Shown here: positions 21,946 to 35,255 of the stretch, in pieces | Numbering within the stretch: the first letter of the stretch is position 1 | How the letters are laid out: every line of letters starts with the position of its first letter | Source of the DNA: Chimonanthus salicifolius | Taxonomy: Eukaryota > Streptophyta > Magnoliopsida > Laurales > Calycanthaceae | DNA length: 64,000 nt | Assembly (NCBI GenBank): GCA_013350335.1 | Contig: CM023534.1 | Location: 25,067,302 to 25,131,301 of the forward strand | Reading direction: 5' to 3' | The notes under the pieces: generated by a model | Databases searched by the model: none | Told to the model about the DNA's origin: nothing | What the model saw: only the letters and a program-made list of their open reading frames with translations | Position numbers and translations under genes: made by a program

Positions 21946-23837
21946 ATGCCTGCAATGACAAGCGAAGCAATTGCCCTCGCCGAGAAGAAAATGAATATGT
22001 CCCTAGGTATGATATTTATCTGGGTTTGATCTTAAAAAACTGTATTATTTTTATTTGTTATTTTGAATTCGAATTCTCAAATTTCTGTATTATTTTGTAG
22101 TTCTTCTTAGAGTTTTGTTTTAAATGGGTGCCCTTTGACATTTCAGATGATATTATCAAGATGTCCAGGAAATCTTCTTCTTTTAAAGCTAGAAAACCAA
22201 GGGTTCGGTAAGCATTGTTATCTTCTTGAAGAGTGTAACGTAATGCTTTTGGCATGTCTTTATTTTATTGAAGAATAGTTCCTTTTAACTAGCTTTGATT
22301 TATATGTTTTGGACCTTGTAGAATAAAAGCGAGGGATTCCCACTTGGTAATGCCTCTCAAGGGAACTCATCCAAGGTGCAGAAATATTTGGATTGCACGT
22401 CAACTCTTAGACAGGTAAATTTGTTGAATGGTTATTTTAGTTTTTTGCCTCATTACTTCAGTCAAGGAATAACCCATATTGATTTGTTCTTTTCACTTTT
22501 GCTAATTCTTCTTGTTTATATTCATATTCTGTATGCAGGGTGTGCTTGCTAAGAGAAGGTCAAATTTTCAAGGGAACCAGTTTCCATTAGCGACAGAAGA
22601 TGCCAGGAAGACTTCAGTTGCTCCTATCCATAATGGCTCCCTTAGTCGCAACAGGGTTGTCAACTGGAACAAGCCAAGGTAATCTCATTTCCTTGGTGAA
22701 TGATCAGTATAAATTACTATGATGCATATCAGTTGTTTTAAAAGACCATTTATGACTTTACAATTAAATCACATGCACAAATGTCACTGCTGAATGCTGA
22801 CTTTGACTCTGTGCTTCAAGTTAGTGAATATATTTGGAGTCATGTAAGGGGAAATGTGAGTCACTATATGAGGCACTGGGTAATTGATAATGGCACAAGT
22901 CACTGAGCTGTAGTAAATGGTGGTAAATAGTGATCGTATATTGTGATACATAGTGATGGAATACTGTCTAATATTTAGAACATATTGGTGGCCTCATCTG
23001 CTCTGATCCTATTGTATTTGATGGTGTTTTAGTCTTGATTGAGTTTCTTGGCATATGCAGGGTTATTGCTCCAAGGAATGCTTTAAAAAATGGCCTCACC
23101 CAAAAGGTATTACTCCTAATGCCAATTTTTTTTTTCCTTGATGCTTGTTGTAGAGAATATAGTGAACTTCAAAAAAATTCTATGGTTTAGTTTGGGTAAT
23201 TATAACATGTTACAACATCTCTGTGTTAATGTGGTTTCAGGATATATAAAATATGTATAATTTCAATTTTTGTTGTCCAGCAATGGAGACAGATTTGAAA
23301 GGGATTGGCTCTGTATACTAATAATAAGCCCTGTCATCTTCTGAAAATAATCTTCAAGGAAATGTTTTAGTGATAACAAATATGGAAATGTCTATCATGA
23401 TTTCTAAAGCATCAGGACGAAATGTTCACAGATCCTTTTAAAAATTAAATGTGTGGCTGACAGATTATGCAGGTAAAATGTTTGTCTAATGGGATGGCAT
23501 CTGGAATGTGCAGGTGAACACAGTGCCCCAGCAGAGGCCTCAGATGTTGAAGCTCATGGAGAGGATAAAAAACTTGCTGCAAGAGATGGAGCAGTTCAAG
23601 CAGAGGATGGAAAAGATGGAGCAGCAGATGGGTCGTGGAGAGAATGGTCGATGCCAGTGGCAAGGGAGAGGAAAAAGAGTTGCTGCTGCTGCTACTGCTG
23701 CCAGTGCCAGCCCCTTTGGTGGTAGTGACACAATCCATCACTTAACCATGGTTCTTTCCAATTTGACCATGACCTATGAGGCCCAATTTGTTACACAATC
23801 CACCAATGACTCATCAGTCAATCAACGCCACCAATGA
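21946..23837 (+). CDS. UAP56-interacting export factor-like protein (UIEF family), 6 coding exons
   Basis: Coding exons: 21946-22006, 22147-22202, 22322-22414, 22539-22678, 23061-23106 and 23514-23837, giving 239 residues. A 5'UTR intron lies at 21582-21936. The start MPAMTSEAIALAEKK leads into SLDDIIKMSRK, where LDDIIKM (residues 20-26) is the UAP56/DDX39-binding motif of this export-adaptor class. The middle (RQGVLAKRRSNFQGNQFPLA, then APIHNGS and RVVNWNKPR) is basic, as in the plant UIEF1/UIEF2 proteins that link the helicase UAP56 to mRNA export in the nucleus. Residues about 143-170 are rich in K, E, Q and M and probably form a helix, followed by a G/R-rich piece and an alanine run. The exon 2/3 junction is odd: the strong donor GTAAGC (22208) keeps the frame only if an acceptor after 22329 is used, otherwise the weak donor GTTCGG (22203) is needed. 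The family name is from memory of its sequence. Confidence 0.75.
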
Positions 23838-24350
23838 TCTCAAATGTAATTATCTGTGACCCCAAGTCTGATTGATGTAAGGCAATCTGCACTTCTGGTT
23901 GTTCAAGTTTGTTTGCAAAGCCTTCTCACAATTCAGGTTCAGATGCATCATGTTTGGATCAGCAACTCAGACCACCTCACTTCTCTGAAAAAGGGGCCTA
24001 TAAACTGGGAAACTTGCACTCACCTTGCTTCTGTTACAAGTCTTCTTCAGCGCCTAAACTGTTCTTTGGATATCCTTCATCCTTTTCCGCAAGAAACTAC
24101 TGCACTCCTCACTAGCTTTCTCAATGCCAGGAATTCTCTAAATGTCAGCTATGGGGTTCTCCTACCTACTGATTGTATGATTTCCTCTTAATGCTCTGTT
24201 TTGCTCTTTTGCCCGGGGTGTGGGCTGCTGTCTTTGGATTTGGTTTTTTCTTTGTTGCCTGGCCCGGCTTTGCTCCTCTTATGTTTTTCTATTTTTAAGG
24301 GCTTTCTTTCTGTAACACATCTTGGATGAAATAAACTCTTACTTCATTAA
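23838..24350 (+). other. Probable 3'UTR / flank of the UIEF-like gene
   Basis: No domain is recognisable in the open frames at 23856-24191. The stretch ends with GGATGAAATAAACTCTT and a short A-run near 24350, which would serve as a poly(A) signal (AATAAA). The same tail text recurs at 36431-36512, so this end belongs to a duplicated segment or could be the tail of an old retroposon. Confidence 0.4.
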
Positions 24351-26421
24351 AAAAACAGTGAATACAATTAATTAATTAATTGATTGGTACTTCCTTTTTT
24401 AAATATAGATAGATTGTCACAACTCATCAAATGTAGTTGTTTTTTAGATGATTTTTTTCTATATTTTGTTTGCTTATGAAAATAAATCACATCTGTTGAT
24501 GGTTATTTTAAATATTCTCTTTCTTATGAAGATAGAAGGATAATCATATCAGTTTTTTTAGTAATCCTTGTTGTCATCATTTATAAATTATAACTTGCTC
24601 GGTAGTATAAAACATATCCCAACAAGTATAAATTGAATGTCTAATAGTTGAAAATTATGTTTCAATTTTAACCAAATATTTTATGATTTTGTATTAAACT
24701 TGTTAAAATTATTGAATTTATTTATAAGACGGAGCTATCTTTTTTTCCTGAAGTTGAATTCAATCTCAACAATATTTCAGAAAACAATGTCTCATAAATA
24801 ATACTCACTTAGAAATTATGTTGATACAAGTAAAGAAATTTGCATGTTTAGACTAAAAATTAGGAAAGATATCTGATGCCATTAAAGATTTTAAATAGCT
24901 AATTAAGTCTGAATTCTCTACTGTAATTCCAATAATATCATCAATCAACTCATACAATGTCAACGACTTTAAGGGTGCTACCAATTAGTTCATGCGACAT
25001 TGACAACTTTTGAATGGAGTGAAAATGTTTAAAACCTATTCAAAGCATGAGCTACAGTATACAAATGAAAATAAAAAAGACTTGTACACATGGTTGGTTC
25101 CGACTTCTAAGAGAGATCAAGGAAGAGTCTTGGGGAGAGAGAAAAGATTCTCATATTATAAGATGTTTATACCAAATAACTAAAATTTAAATAAATTTCA
25201 AAATAAATATTGCTATATATATTATGAACAAGAAAGTGAAAGACATGATTCTGAAATGGATTTTAAGAAGCTGCCATCCAAAAATTTTACTTAATTCTTT
25301 CATATTCAAAAAGAGTTGGAAGTGTTGGTGTTCTTTAAAAATAAAAAATAAAAAAATTCTAAAATTTCAATTGGCGAAACTAGCCTATACATGGATGTAT
25401 ATGAATGTTGGCCAATGATCTGATTTGATAAATATTGGCATAGTTTTTTAAGTTAAAAACTTTAAAAATAAAAATATGAATAAACTTAGTCTGAGCAAAT
25501 GTAATATAAATGAGTTCAGATATTAATGAAAAGGAGAAATATAGGAGGTATAAACAGAAGTGAAAGAATTTTAATAGATATTTAATAGATTGTGACTATG
25601 TTTGAATGAAGATAATTTATAGTATGTGACTCCCTTGGGATAAGAAAATAAGTTCTCTGAAGCTGTCTTTGATATTTCTTCTTTTGGATGGTACTAAATG
25701 AAGGACTTAATAAAGTAACAAATGAGCTGTATATTGGTTTTTTATTTTTAAATAATATTTTTTAAAGAAAATATGATGGGGTTAAAGTTTAGTTTTGTCC
25801 CTATATGTGGACCGAATTCGAGTTTAAAAGAAACATTCAAGATATTTTGTTTTAGAGACCAAAATCACCAGACCTCTTTAGGAAGAAACAATGATGCTTC
25901 ATAACTTCAATTACAATGACCAAGTGGCTAAAATTTACATTTTGTATTGAGTTTGATCCACTAATATTACATTATGAATTTCCCACTATTTAGATTTTTA
26001 TTTTACTTAAAAAATACACAATCAAGTGCAACCCAAATGACAAGTTGTAGTTGTGACCATTTTCTCTACTATGAGAAGATGACATTCTCAAATAAGAGGT
26101 GTTAACGCCATCTTTCGTGCGAGAGAACTTTCCCATCTATTGGCCTACTTTCTTTTGCTAATAAGATTGGACTTTCTTCAATAGAAGTCCTCTCACTTCT
26201 CTCCATCCAAACATAACTTGTAAATTTACATGAGAATATAATTTCTAATAGAGTAAGTATAACTTTAAAAAAAACTAATAATTTGCATAGATGGAAAACA
26301 ACTGCAATGATAAAATAATACCTAACATACATTTACTTGAATTTCAGAACCATTTGCTGGAAAGAGCATCAATTTAAAGAATATTCGTGTTTGTTATTCA
26401 CTTTTCGTGAAATGAGAATAA
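24219..26421. repeat. Duplicated 2.2-kb segment, copy A
   Basis: Copy A runs without large insertions. Its blocks recur in the same order and orientation in copy B: CGGCTTTGCTCC at 24250 with 36431; ATTGTCACAACTCATCAAAT at 24414 with 39443; TAATATCATCAATCAACTCA at 24930 with 40667; CAATTGGCGAAACTAG at 25368 with 40849; TGATAAATATTGGCATAGT at 25427 with 45007; and ATTCACTTTT at 26396 with 45779. No gene is visible in it. The DNA is AT-rich and otherwise featureless. Confidence 0.8.
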
Positions 26422-28527
26422 TGAAATTGTCATAAAATGAAAAATGCAAAATCACACAAGATCAAATACACCACATAAGAGAACACCGAGATTTTACGTG
26501 ATTCGGCAATACCGCCTACGTCCACGGAGCATGATGATTTCACTAAATGAAGATCTAAACATGTTACAAGGATTACAAATTAACTCTACCCATTCCTTCC
26601 TCTCCGTCTCTCTTTCTCTCCATTCAAAGCTAAAGAAAACCTTAAGGGAAAGAGACATTATATATTTGTACCTTAACACAGACTGGGCTCAGTGGGCATA
26701 GGCCCAATAAACAGTCCAAGCCCAAAAGGACTTTGCGCCATAAACCCAACAAACTCCACCTTGGGGAAAAATGTTCGACCCTTTGGAGAATGTTGTACTG
26801 GGTTTGTAACACCTCCACTTGGTGAGAGCTCATTCCCTCCAAACCTGCAGCTTAAAGGTGCACCTTCAATCCCTAGTAAGAGGACAAATTGCGTAAGTCC
26901 AAGCGACACCTGAACTTCTGGAGTAACTAGCTCGGTCTGTATGTCTGCTGCATCTGCATCAATCCTGGCACCCATCTCACCACTACTGGTGATAAGAGCA
27001 AAGTGTGTTTGCTCTTCCTCCCATCCAAGTCTTTGAGGTGGCTTGATGGCTCTCTATGTTCTTCCCTATGCCAAACTGCTAGGCTCCTGTTGAGCCTCTC
27101 TTTGCTCCTCACCTCCTGACGAACTGGTCTCATTTTGACCATCGATTTTTGTCCAATCTTAAAGTCTAGATTGAAGGGATCTCTGCAGTTGTTTCTAATC
27201 GTGCACTGCATGCACCCAATACTGTTTGTGCACTGCTGGGAATAACATCGCTGAAACGGCTTTCACCTCTAACCTGCGTGCTCCAACGTCAACCTCCTCA
27301 TTGACAAACCCACTGTGTTGCTGCCCCACTGTGTTTCTGCCCCACTTTTTGCTACGTTGACCGACGCTAACAGAGAGAGATCTGGACGCGCTGGGATTGA
27401 CTGCTGGCTTATTTTCGCCAGTCTGCTAGCTTCTCTGAGAACGATGGTTGCTTTTTGTTCTCCAATTGAGAACGGTTGTGCTTGGGTTTGCACCCTCTGA
27501 ACGTCTGCGACTCTGGCTGTTCCCGTTCCTTGCTGCAAATCTGGAAGTCTGCTACCTCCTTCTTTTTCTGCTTGCAACTGTTTTTTGTTCTAGGTTCCTA
27601 CGCCTAGGCTGCGCAATGGGTCAAGCCGACTGTCCCCTCTATGATCATATCTGGAAGAGATTTGCTCTCCTGCCCTCTACTTTGTCGAGATATGCTACTA
27701 TTCAAATGCCTTAGCCTACTCTCTGTCTGGAGTAGATCTACTTAGGTGTGCACCTAGCTGAAACCCTTCTGTTGATTGCAGGATATCAAATCTGCAGTGC
27801 TCCCATTGTGCCAATGCAGATCTGCAGATTGGGGAATAGACCCCAACCCAAGCTTGTTGCTCTGGATTTGAGGGACATAAACTAGGTTGTCATGCCCTTT
27901 GTCTGTCGCTTGATGCAGCTTGCTGCTATTCGCCGAAGCTTGACTAGTTTGGTCTAAGATCTACCTAACTGTACAGACTTCCAATGGAGACCCGTGGTTG
28001 TTCTCTCTAGAAACCCTCTTCGACAGTTCTCCGATGGCTTCCTGCTGTGCACGCTTTGCTGGCCTTATTTTCTCAAGATCTGTACACCCTTTCTTATTTT
28101 GTTGGCAGCTTCAATGCCCCAGATTTGATCTTGGTTACCGTTCTTGTGTTGCCTCTAAAAAAGAAACCAAATCTGAATCTACGATGGTCCCTGCACCTGT
28201 TTCCCAGTCATTGCTACCTGGGACTGGTTGTCCCTTTGAGCGACTAGATCTGCACACAATGATGGAGGAGAACAACTCTATGCACACTGTTGCGTCTGTC
28301 TCTTACTCCATAACCATTCTTTGAACCCGAACACTGATCTGTTTTTGGTAGATCTCAAAGGGATCTGCACAAACTTGAACACTGGCTGTTCTGCCCTCTA
28401 TTTCTATGGGTACTCCTTGAAACTTTATAATGCTGCTCCTGTTTGTTGTCTCTCTTAGAAACAATCTGCATGGTGTACTGCAAACAGATGGGATTCTAGC
28501 GGTGGCTACATTTTTTTTGGTGATATG

Positions 28528-31500
28528 TGTAACACGCGAACCCAATTTAAGCTTGATCAGTATGATAAACCATACTTAAACCGGTTAGTCTTGAAGATTA
28601 CGGTAGAGGCTTTGCAAAAAGCCCCAGATGTGATCCAGCTCGTCTAGTTGGAAGGGCAAAATGGTAATTTACCATTTATAATTATTATTTCCTCTATGTA
28701 TGTGATTATCTGATTATTGATAGATAATATTGCTTTCCTTAATCAAGGATTTTAATTTAAAATTTTGGTATTATTTTATTTTTAGAAAATGTTATTTAAA
28801 ACCGCCCGAAAAGAGCCCGAAAGAGGGAAATAATTATTTTTAGATAATTTCAGAAATAAGAAAATTTTTAGAAAATCATGCGATGTTAGATTTTGAAATG
28901 ATTGTTTAGTTTATTTCTCCAAATTTTGAAAATAAAGGTTTCAAACCCTTTTATTTAACACAAGTTAAATTGAGTAAATAATGTCAAACTATAGATTTTG
29001 TCTAAATATTTGATTTTGATGAATTTCAAACCTCCAAAATTTTATGACAAATAGAGTTTAATAAACCCAACATTTCTGTAAAGTCAAATTAAATTATTTA
29101 AACTTTTAAATCATGTTTTTAGTTAAAAATCGATTTTAGCCAAAACTGGACTTATTTGTAAAATCTGCAGAGGGACTTATCTGCAATTTATTTTTACTGT
29201 GCAAATTTACCATTGCCGGTGGTACATGGCCAGCAGCTCCCATGCACGCCCGTGGGCTGCCGGTGAACTGGCCTTTACCCAGCCATCTGATGAGCTTATA
29301 AAACTCACCCTTCTCTTAGCTGGTTTGACCCTCCTCAGTTAAACTTTATCTGCCTCAGTGAAATCAAGCAGTTGCCGTCCCTCTCTGTTTTCAAAATTCT
29401 TACCGTAGCTTAAAGTGGGAGATTTTCCAAAGATCAGATTTTCAAACTTAAAGTTCAAGCGAAGGTACACATTGTGTTTCTTTTAAATTTTTAACAAGTT
29501 TAGAATCAAGAATAAGCAAAATTGACTGGTTTTGAGTAAGAAAAATAAATTTAAAGTTTAAGGAAAAAATTGGATTTCTTGTGTTTCAGTGGGCTTCATG
29601 TTATAATCAAATGTTTAAAACCAATTTGGGAGTTTTAATTTATTCCCTATGTCAAGAGGACTCATAGAGGAGTCCATCTGACCAGGTGGATGTGGAAAAC
29701 AAACCCAGAAAACCCACTATTTCTGGATTCGTATTTCACTCTCTCGGCGCCGTTACTGTCTGCTGTTGCAAACAGAGGAGGAAGACGACCGTCAGAAGGT
29801 CCGAAAGTTGGGCTTCGGAACGACACTTCGGAAGTTCCGAACTTCGGATCAGGGTTCCGAAGTGTCTAGAGGCTAACCGTTTCCCGCCTCTGCTGACGAG
29901 AAGTTCCGAGCTTCTCTCGGCATGTTCCGAGACACACCAAGACCCATCGAGACCCTATTTTCTGTTTTTACAGTTCGGAAGCACCTTCAGAAGTTCCGAG
30001 ACTTAACCCTCGGATGTTCCGAAGATCAGAACCATGTTCTGAGGTTCTGCAGACCAGTTTAGGCAGTGGCTCGGAAGGTCCGAAGCCACAGTACCTGGTT
30101 CCGAGGCATGTTCCGAGGAACCCAGTTTTTGAATGTTAAATCTTGGTTTAAGTTGAGATGCATGTGTTAGATCCTAGGTTTTCATGTGATGTTTATACCC
30201 CTTTGATAAATAAAATTGTACTAACCCCCTTTTTTCTCTTACTACTATAGTGTACTACTTACTGTATTCACTTCTTGGCCGATACTCTCTATCTGTGGCT
30301 GCCTCAGCCCGGTAGCTATCTGTAGCTGTGCGATTTACTTCGCCGCTCGGTAGAAAAGAAGGGTTCGGGCACTGAGTGACCTCTAGGCCTAACTCGCTAT
30401 AAGAGTAGTGGCCTGAGCACCTTATACATCTAGGCCTAACTCAATACGTCAATCTGGTCATGCCCAGAAGACAATATGAGAAGTGGCCTGAGCACCTATT
30501 TATTATATGATGATTATTGTAAATTAAAATAGTTAGAAACCAAATAGGAGACTCAATTCCATTTCCCCTAGAGATTTTTGGAAAAACAAGATATATTTGA
30601 AATAATACAAGTATGTATTGCTTTGTATACTATGTATTATGACTGATTATTATTGTATATCTGTTTGTATGTTGGCAGAGACTTCGATACCACACATTTA
30701 CAGTGAGGAGACTTAACATTACAGTAGGGGTAAATCAGGTTAAAAAGATTGGATCTTGAGTAATAAGTGGTTTCAATAATCAGTGTTGATGAACTCACTC
30801 ATATGCCTAGACATGAGGCACCATTGTAAAAAGTGTTTGTGAATATTTATGATGTTGATCATATGTGATATGCTTATGAGATGTGATGATGTTGATACTG
30901 CTTCCACGTACTCTTTACTATTGAATCATCGCCGAGCTGAGTGTGTCGGTTACATCTATTGGGCCAGGTGGGTCGACAGTGACTGACAAGGTGTGTCAGT
31001 GCAGGTTTTAGGTGAAAACCGGAGATGTACTTGCTAGGAGTATTTTGACTATGTCGGGACTTAATACATTGGGTGTCAGTATAGTATCTAGGGGTTACGG
31101 TGGATGGTGGCAGTTGTGGATGGATAATGAGATTTTGGCAAGCTTTGAAATGTTATTTTGAAAATGTTGATTATTTTACTAACCTGATGATCATTAGAGT
31201 GCACTGTTATTTTTCTTTCACTGGGCTAGTTAGCTCACACCACTCACCTTTCAGGAGATGTGCCCGAGGAGGAGGAGCCTTCGTATCAAGCTTAGGAAGG
31301 ATAAACTTTGGCGTAGTTTTGGTTTCTCCCTTTTAAGGGAATTTGTTGATGTTGGTTCTTTGAAACCATGATTTGTGTAAAGTATTGTATGTGGTACTTT
31401 TATGTATTGGAATGTTATGTAATAAACACTATGTGACTATATCTACTCTGTATTTGTTTGATTAATATTTCATTTATGGAATTATGTGTTTGTGATTATG

Positions 31501-31663
31501 TTTTTGGGTAGGCTTATGTTATATGTTTGAGTCCACATGTTGAAATCATGTATGGCTTCTCTTTTGGGCCTAACCTTTGATCCAGCCCAATTAGACCTCT
31601 TGAGTTTAGCAAAAAAAAAAAATCAGTGGCGTTCCGGGCCCACTTTCGGGTCAGGACGTTACA
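28528..31663 (+). mobile_element. Solo LTR, 3.1 kb, Tekay/Del-like
   Basis: It begins TGTAACACGCGAACCC and ends GGTCAGGACGTTACA, with exact target duplication ATATG (28523-28527 and 31664-31668). It has no coding domain. It shares its whole plan with 41586-44792: GGGCAAAATGGTAATTTACCA, AGAAAACCCACT, a TTCGGA/TCCGAA palindrome cluster (29790-30120), CAATCTGGTCATGCCCAGAA, and a poly-A near 31610 followed by the GGGCC terminus. Confidence 0.9.
29790..30120. repeat. Cluster of CGGAAGTTCCG-type palindromes
   Basis: Within about 330 bp the core TTCGGAAGTTCCGAA or parts of it recurs more than ten times (for example CTTCGGAAGTTCCGAACTTC, TCGGAAGGTCCGAAG, GTTCCGAGGCATGTTCCGAG). The matching part of the sister LTR (42885-43265) has the same array with another centre. 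Confidence 0.75.
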
Positions 31664-34364
31664 ATATGTGACAATTTGCTGCTTGGAATCACTCAATATC
31701 AAATCTGGAATTGGACCTTCTTGTCAACTGTTCCACTCATCTGAGCTTGCCCCTTGGATGCTCGCCCTCGACTTAAATAGAGCTTCGCGATCTGCAGATC
31801 TGCTCTCTTACACTAGGTTTCCTCTGGTGATTGGGGTTCTTCCTAGAAACTGCACCTATTGTTCTACATTTCCTTTTGCTACAGACACTCTACTGTGTGT
31901 ACAGTGATGGATTTGGGATGATGGTTGCCCCCGTTTCTGGCTGCAAGTCTGGCAACCTTTTGCGATTCCTTTTCCATCTTGCTGGCTTTGCACCGATCTA
32001 CAGTGTTTGCCTTCTTTGTCCTAGTTTTCTTTGTTTTGGGTGGAAAACCCCTTTGTTGACTTGACCTTGTGGGATTTTTGCTATGCAGCCCCTTTTTGGA
32101 TTGTCGTGCACCCTTTTCACTGCTATTTGAAGCAACCTGGGAACTCGACCCTTCTATCTGGTTTTGGAACCCAAATTTGTAGTCGTTCCTTGCTCTGGTC
32201 TCTCTGCAACTTCTGGTGAATGCCCAGGAACACACAACAGAGAAGATGTTTTCATTGGACTTGGTTTTGTCTTCGTTGCCCAGCCAAGGCTTTTGTAGCG
32301 ACCAGACCAGATTTTTCGGAGTTTTAGGGTCTTGGTAGCAGTAGGGTGAGTGTGGGCCCTGTGGTGGGTCCTGGTTTGCCCGATTTTGAGTTCGTAGACT
32401 CAGAGGGCAATTTGGTAATTTTGAATTATTGAATTTTCTTTCATAATTAAAAGTTTGAAAATCACACGTTTTCCCCCGACGTTTGTCGTTTGACTTCTTC
32501 AAGCTTTTTAGAATATTTTGAAAATTGGAGATTTTTATTTTATTAAAAAAAAAGAAAAAAAAAAAAGAAAACCCTAAACCTAACCCCCCTCCCTTTAAAA
32601 TCTCATTTTCGGCAACACTGTAGCGCATTGCTACAGTGCCACCGCAACACATGCTTTCCCTCTCCTTTCTTTCATCTTCTTCCCTCTTCCAGCAAACCCT
32701 AACCCTAAAACCCCTTGCCGTCGCCGCCACTCCTTTCTCTCTCTCTTGACCCCCCTCTCATCTTCCTTTCTCGCATCTCTTTCCCCTCTTGATCTCGACT
32801 TCTTCTTCTTCCCTTTTCTTTTTTCTCTTTCTTAACCCTAAGTGTTGCCGCGACCATCTCTTCGATCTCTCTTCTCTCCCGTCGCTGCTCCACCTCGACT
32901 CGCCCCTTCTTGCCATTCGGATTTGCTCATCGCCGCCGTCCAGCATTGATCCAGTTGGGCCCAGGTACCCTCTCGTCTTCCCTTTCTCCTTTTCCCTATT
33001 TTCCTTTGGTTTTCCCTTCTTTTCCCCGTTTTCCTTGGATGGGTGCTGAGCCAACTCAGTCGGGTCACTGAGTTGACTCGGCTGGGTTCATTTCTGGGCT
33101 TTGGTAACCCAAGCCCAGCTCGGCTTTCTTTCGGGCTTTTCTTGGCCCAGTTCGGCCCAGCCTTCGGCCCGACCCAGTTCGGCCCGGCACGTTTTCAGGC
33201 CTGGCCAATTTCGACCCAGTTTCGGGCCCGACCCGATTTCAAACCAAATTTCTAGTTTCGAGCTCGGTCCAATTTTGGACCCAGTTTTCAGTTTCGGGCC
33301 CACTTCAGTTCGATTTGGACCCGACTCGCTTTCGGGCCTGTTTGTAGTCCAGACTTAGTTTGACTCATTTTGCCTGGTTACTTATCCTTGAGCTCTCGTT
33401 TCAACAAATCGAACTTCCTTCAACCCAGGGGACTCGTTTTCTCGCATTGGATTTCAATGACACACACAGGTGAGGGAACTTATTACCGCTTTTAGCATGC
33501 ATCTATACATATTACTACTATATCAGATGTACGGGTACGGAATGCGGCAAATGGGCGTCCCCAGTATTACAAGCCACTCGGCAAGGGAACTGTTGATACT
33601 ATTATGTGATGGGTCCCCATCCGGATGTATTCGTATCCGATGCCCGCAAAGGCAATATGAATTGATTATTTAAGGTCATAATTGATTGATTGTGTGGTGA
33701 CATGATTGGAGTTTATTTTGGTTGATAATATGCTAAGATGCCAGCATGTGAATATGTAATATGTAGTGGTATATGTTTGATTATGGTGCAATGTATTATG
33801 TTGATAATATACCATATGATCATGTGATAATTAGTTTGGACTGCTAGACGTTATAACATGCTTGGATGTTAACATGTCAACCAGTGATAAATAGTGATGC
33901 ATATACCTGATTATTATGTGACGAACTATGTTAATGGCATGTGTAAGTGTAGAGTTAATTGTGCATACATATAACTGACGTATGTGGGATATCGGTGGGG
34001 GCATGGGTACTAGGCAACATCAGGATCTAGAGACCCTCCCTAGCTTGTCGGGTAGTTAGGGTGGGGATGTTATGTGAGACCACGCAGTGGACGCGTGGTT
34101 GGGATTCGGACTCCCTTGTAATTCGAAATGGGAAGTCGTAACCCCTTGCCTAGATCAAATGGTCGGTCCGTCTTGTAGTTCTCGGACGTACCTATGAGAG
34201 AGGCGTGATCTGATATAGAAAACAAGGTGTCTGGGAGTCCCAGATAAGGACTAATTGGGAAGTAATTATGTTAACCCTAGATAGGCCATCAGGCTGAATG
34301 TTGGTTCACCCAAGGCAACCTTAGAAGCCCCTTGCGGTTCCGATACCCGAATGTGTGACGGGTG

Positions 34365-35240
34365 AGGTGATCCCCGGATGATCGAGTAGGCTGAGGAGGT
34401 ACTCGCCCGCTCATTGGCAGGGGGATGGTGCGGTGAGGAACAGCTCCCGCCAGTATACCTTGTGATCCCTAGATGACTGAGTAGGCTGAGGAGGTGCTTG
34501 CTTAGGTCGAGGGATGGAGCGGTGAGGGACAGCTCCCGCTGGCATAGTTTATGATCCCTAGATGACCGAGTAGGCTGAGAAGGTGTTCGCCTAGGTCGAG
34601 GGACGGATCGGTGACGGACAGCTCCCGCTGGCATAGTTTGTGATCCCTTGATGACCGAGTAGGCTGAGGAGGTGCTCGCCTAGGTCGAGGGATGGAGTGG
34701 TGAGGGACAGCTCCCGCTGGCATAGTTTGTGATCCCTTGATGACCGAGTAGGCTGAGGAGGTGCTCGCCTAGGTCGAGGGATGGAGTGGTGAGGGACAGC
34801 TCCCGCTGGCATAATTTGTGATCCCTAGATGACCGAGTAGGTTGAGGAGGTGCTCGCCTAGGTCGAGGGATGGAGCGGTGAGGGACAGCTCCCGCTGGCA
34901 TAGTTTGTGATCCCGAGATGACCGAGTAGGCTGAGGAGGTGCTCGCCTAGGTCGAGGGATAGAGCGGTGAGGGACAGCTCCTGCTGGCATAGTTTGTGAT
35001 CCCTAGATGACCGAGTATGCTGAGGAGGTGCTCGCCTATGTCGAGGGATGATACGGTGAGGGACAGCTCCCACTGTGTGATTCCTCGGATGACCGAGTGA
35101 GCTGAGGAAGTGCTCGTTCACTCGTTGGTCGAGGGACGATGCAGTGAGGGACAGCTCCCGCTGGTATGGTTTGTGATTCCCTGAATGACAGAGTAGGCTG
35201 AAGATGTGCTGGCCCGTTCATTGGTCGAGGGATGGTGCGA
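34365..35240. repeat. Tandem array of about ten 89-bp units inside an LTR
   Basis: Units carry GATCCCTAGATGACCGAGTA, GGCTGAGGAGGTGCTCGCC, TAGGTCGAGGGATGGAGCGG and GAGGGACAGCTCCCGCTGGC. The period is exactly 89 bp through the central copies (34461-35000). The outer copies (near 34370, 35080 and 35176) are diverged and differ in length. As 89 is not a multiple of three, the overlapping minus-strand frames in each unit (73 residues, nearly identical) are by-products of the repeat. Confidence 0.9.
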
Positions 35241-35255
35241 TGTGATGCGATGAGA

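Larger units (their letters stand above)
26428..32255 (-). mobile_element. Partial non-autonomous copia-like element (LARD-like)
   Basis: The left LTR (about 26428-26751) ends CATAAACCCAACA and is followed by AACTCCACCTTGG, which reads as a purine-rich tract on the minus strand, so this is the 3' end of a minus-strand element. The LTR has the TACGTGATTCGG / GCCTACGTCCACGG motif near 26500. The interior (26752-28527 and 31669-32255) is GC-richer and non-coding; it repeats words such as AGATCTGC and TCAAATCTG. It is split by the solo LTR at 28528-31663. No right LTR is found before copy B begins near 32256, so the 5' half is missing. Confidence 0.6.

Noticed and set aside
23445..23741. Minus-strand frame of 98 codons
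   Set aside because: Shadow of the last coding exon of the UIEF-like gene, whose plus-strand frame fits splice sites and family sequence.
31879..32730. Minus-strand open frame of 283 codons
   Set aside because: It runs across the left border of the solo LTR at 32294 and into a low-complexity C/T-rich stretch; no domain and no conservation across the border.
33043..33358. Coding frames rich in F, G, P and S on both strands
   Set aside because: The text is a low-complexity TTCGGGCCC-type repeat inside an LTR, open on both strands by composition.
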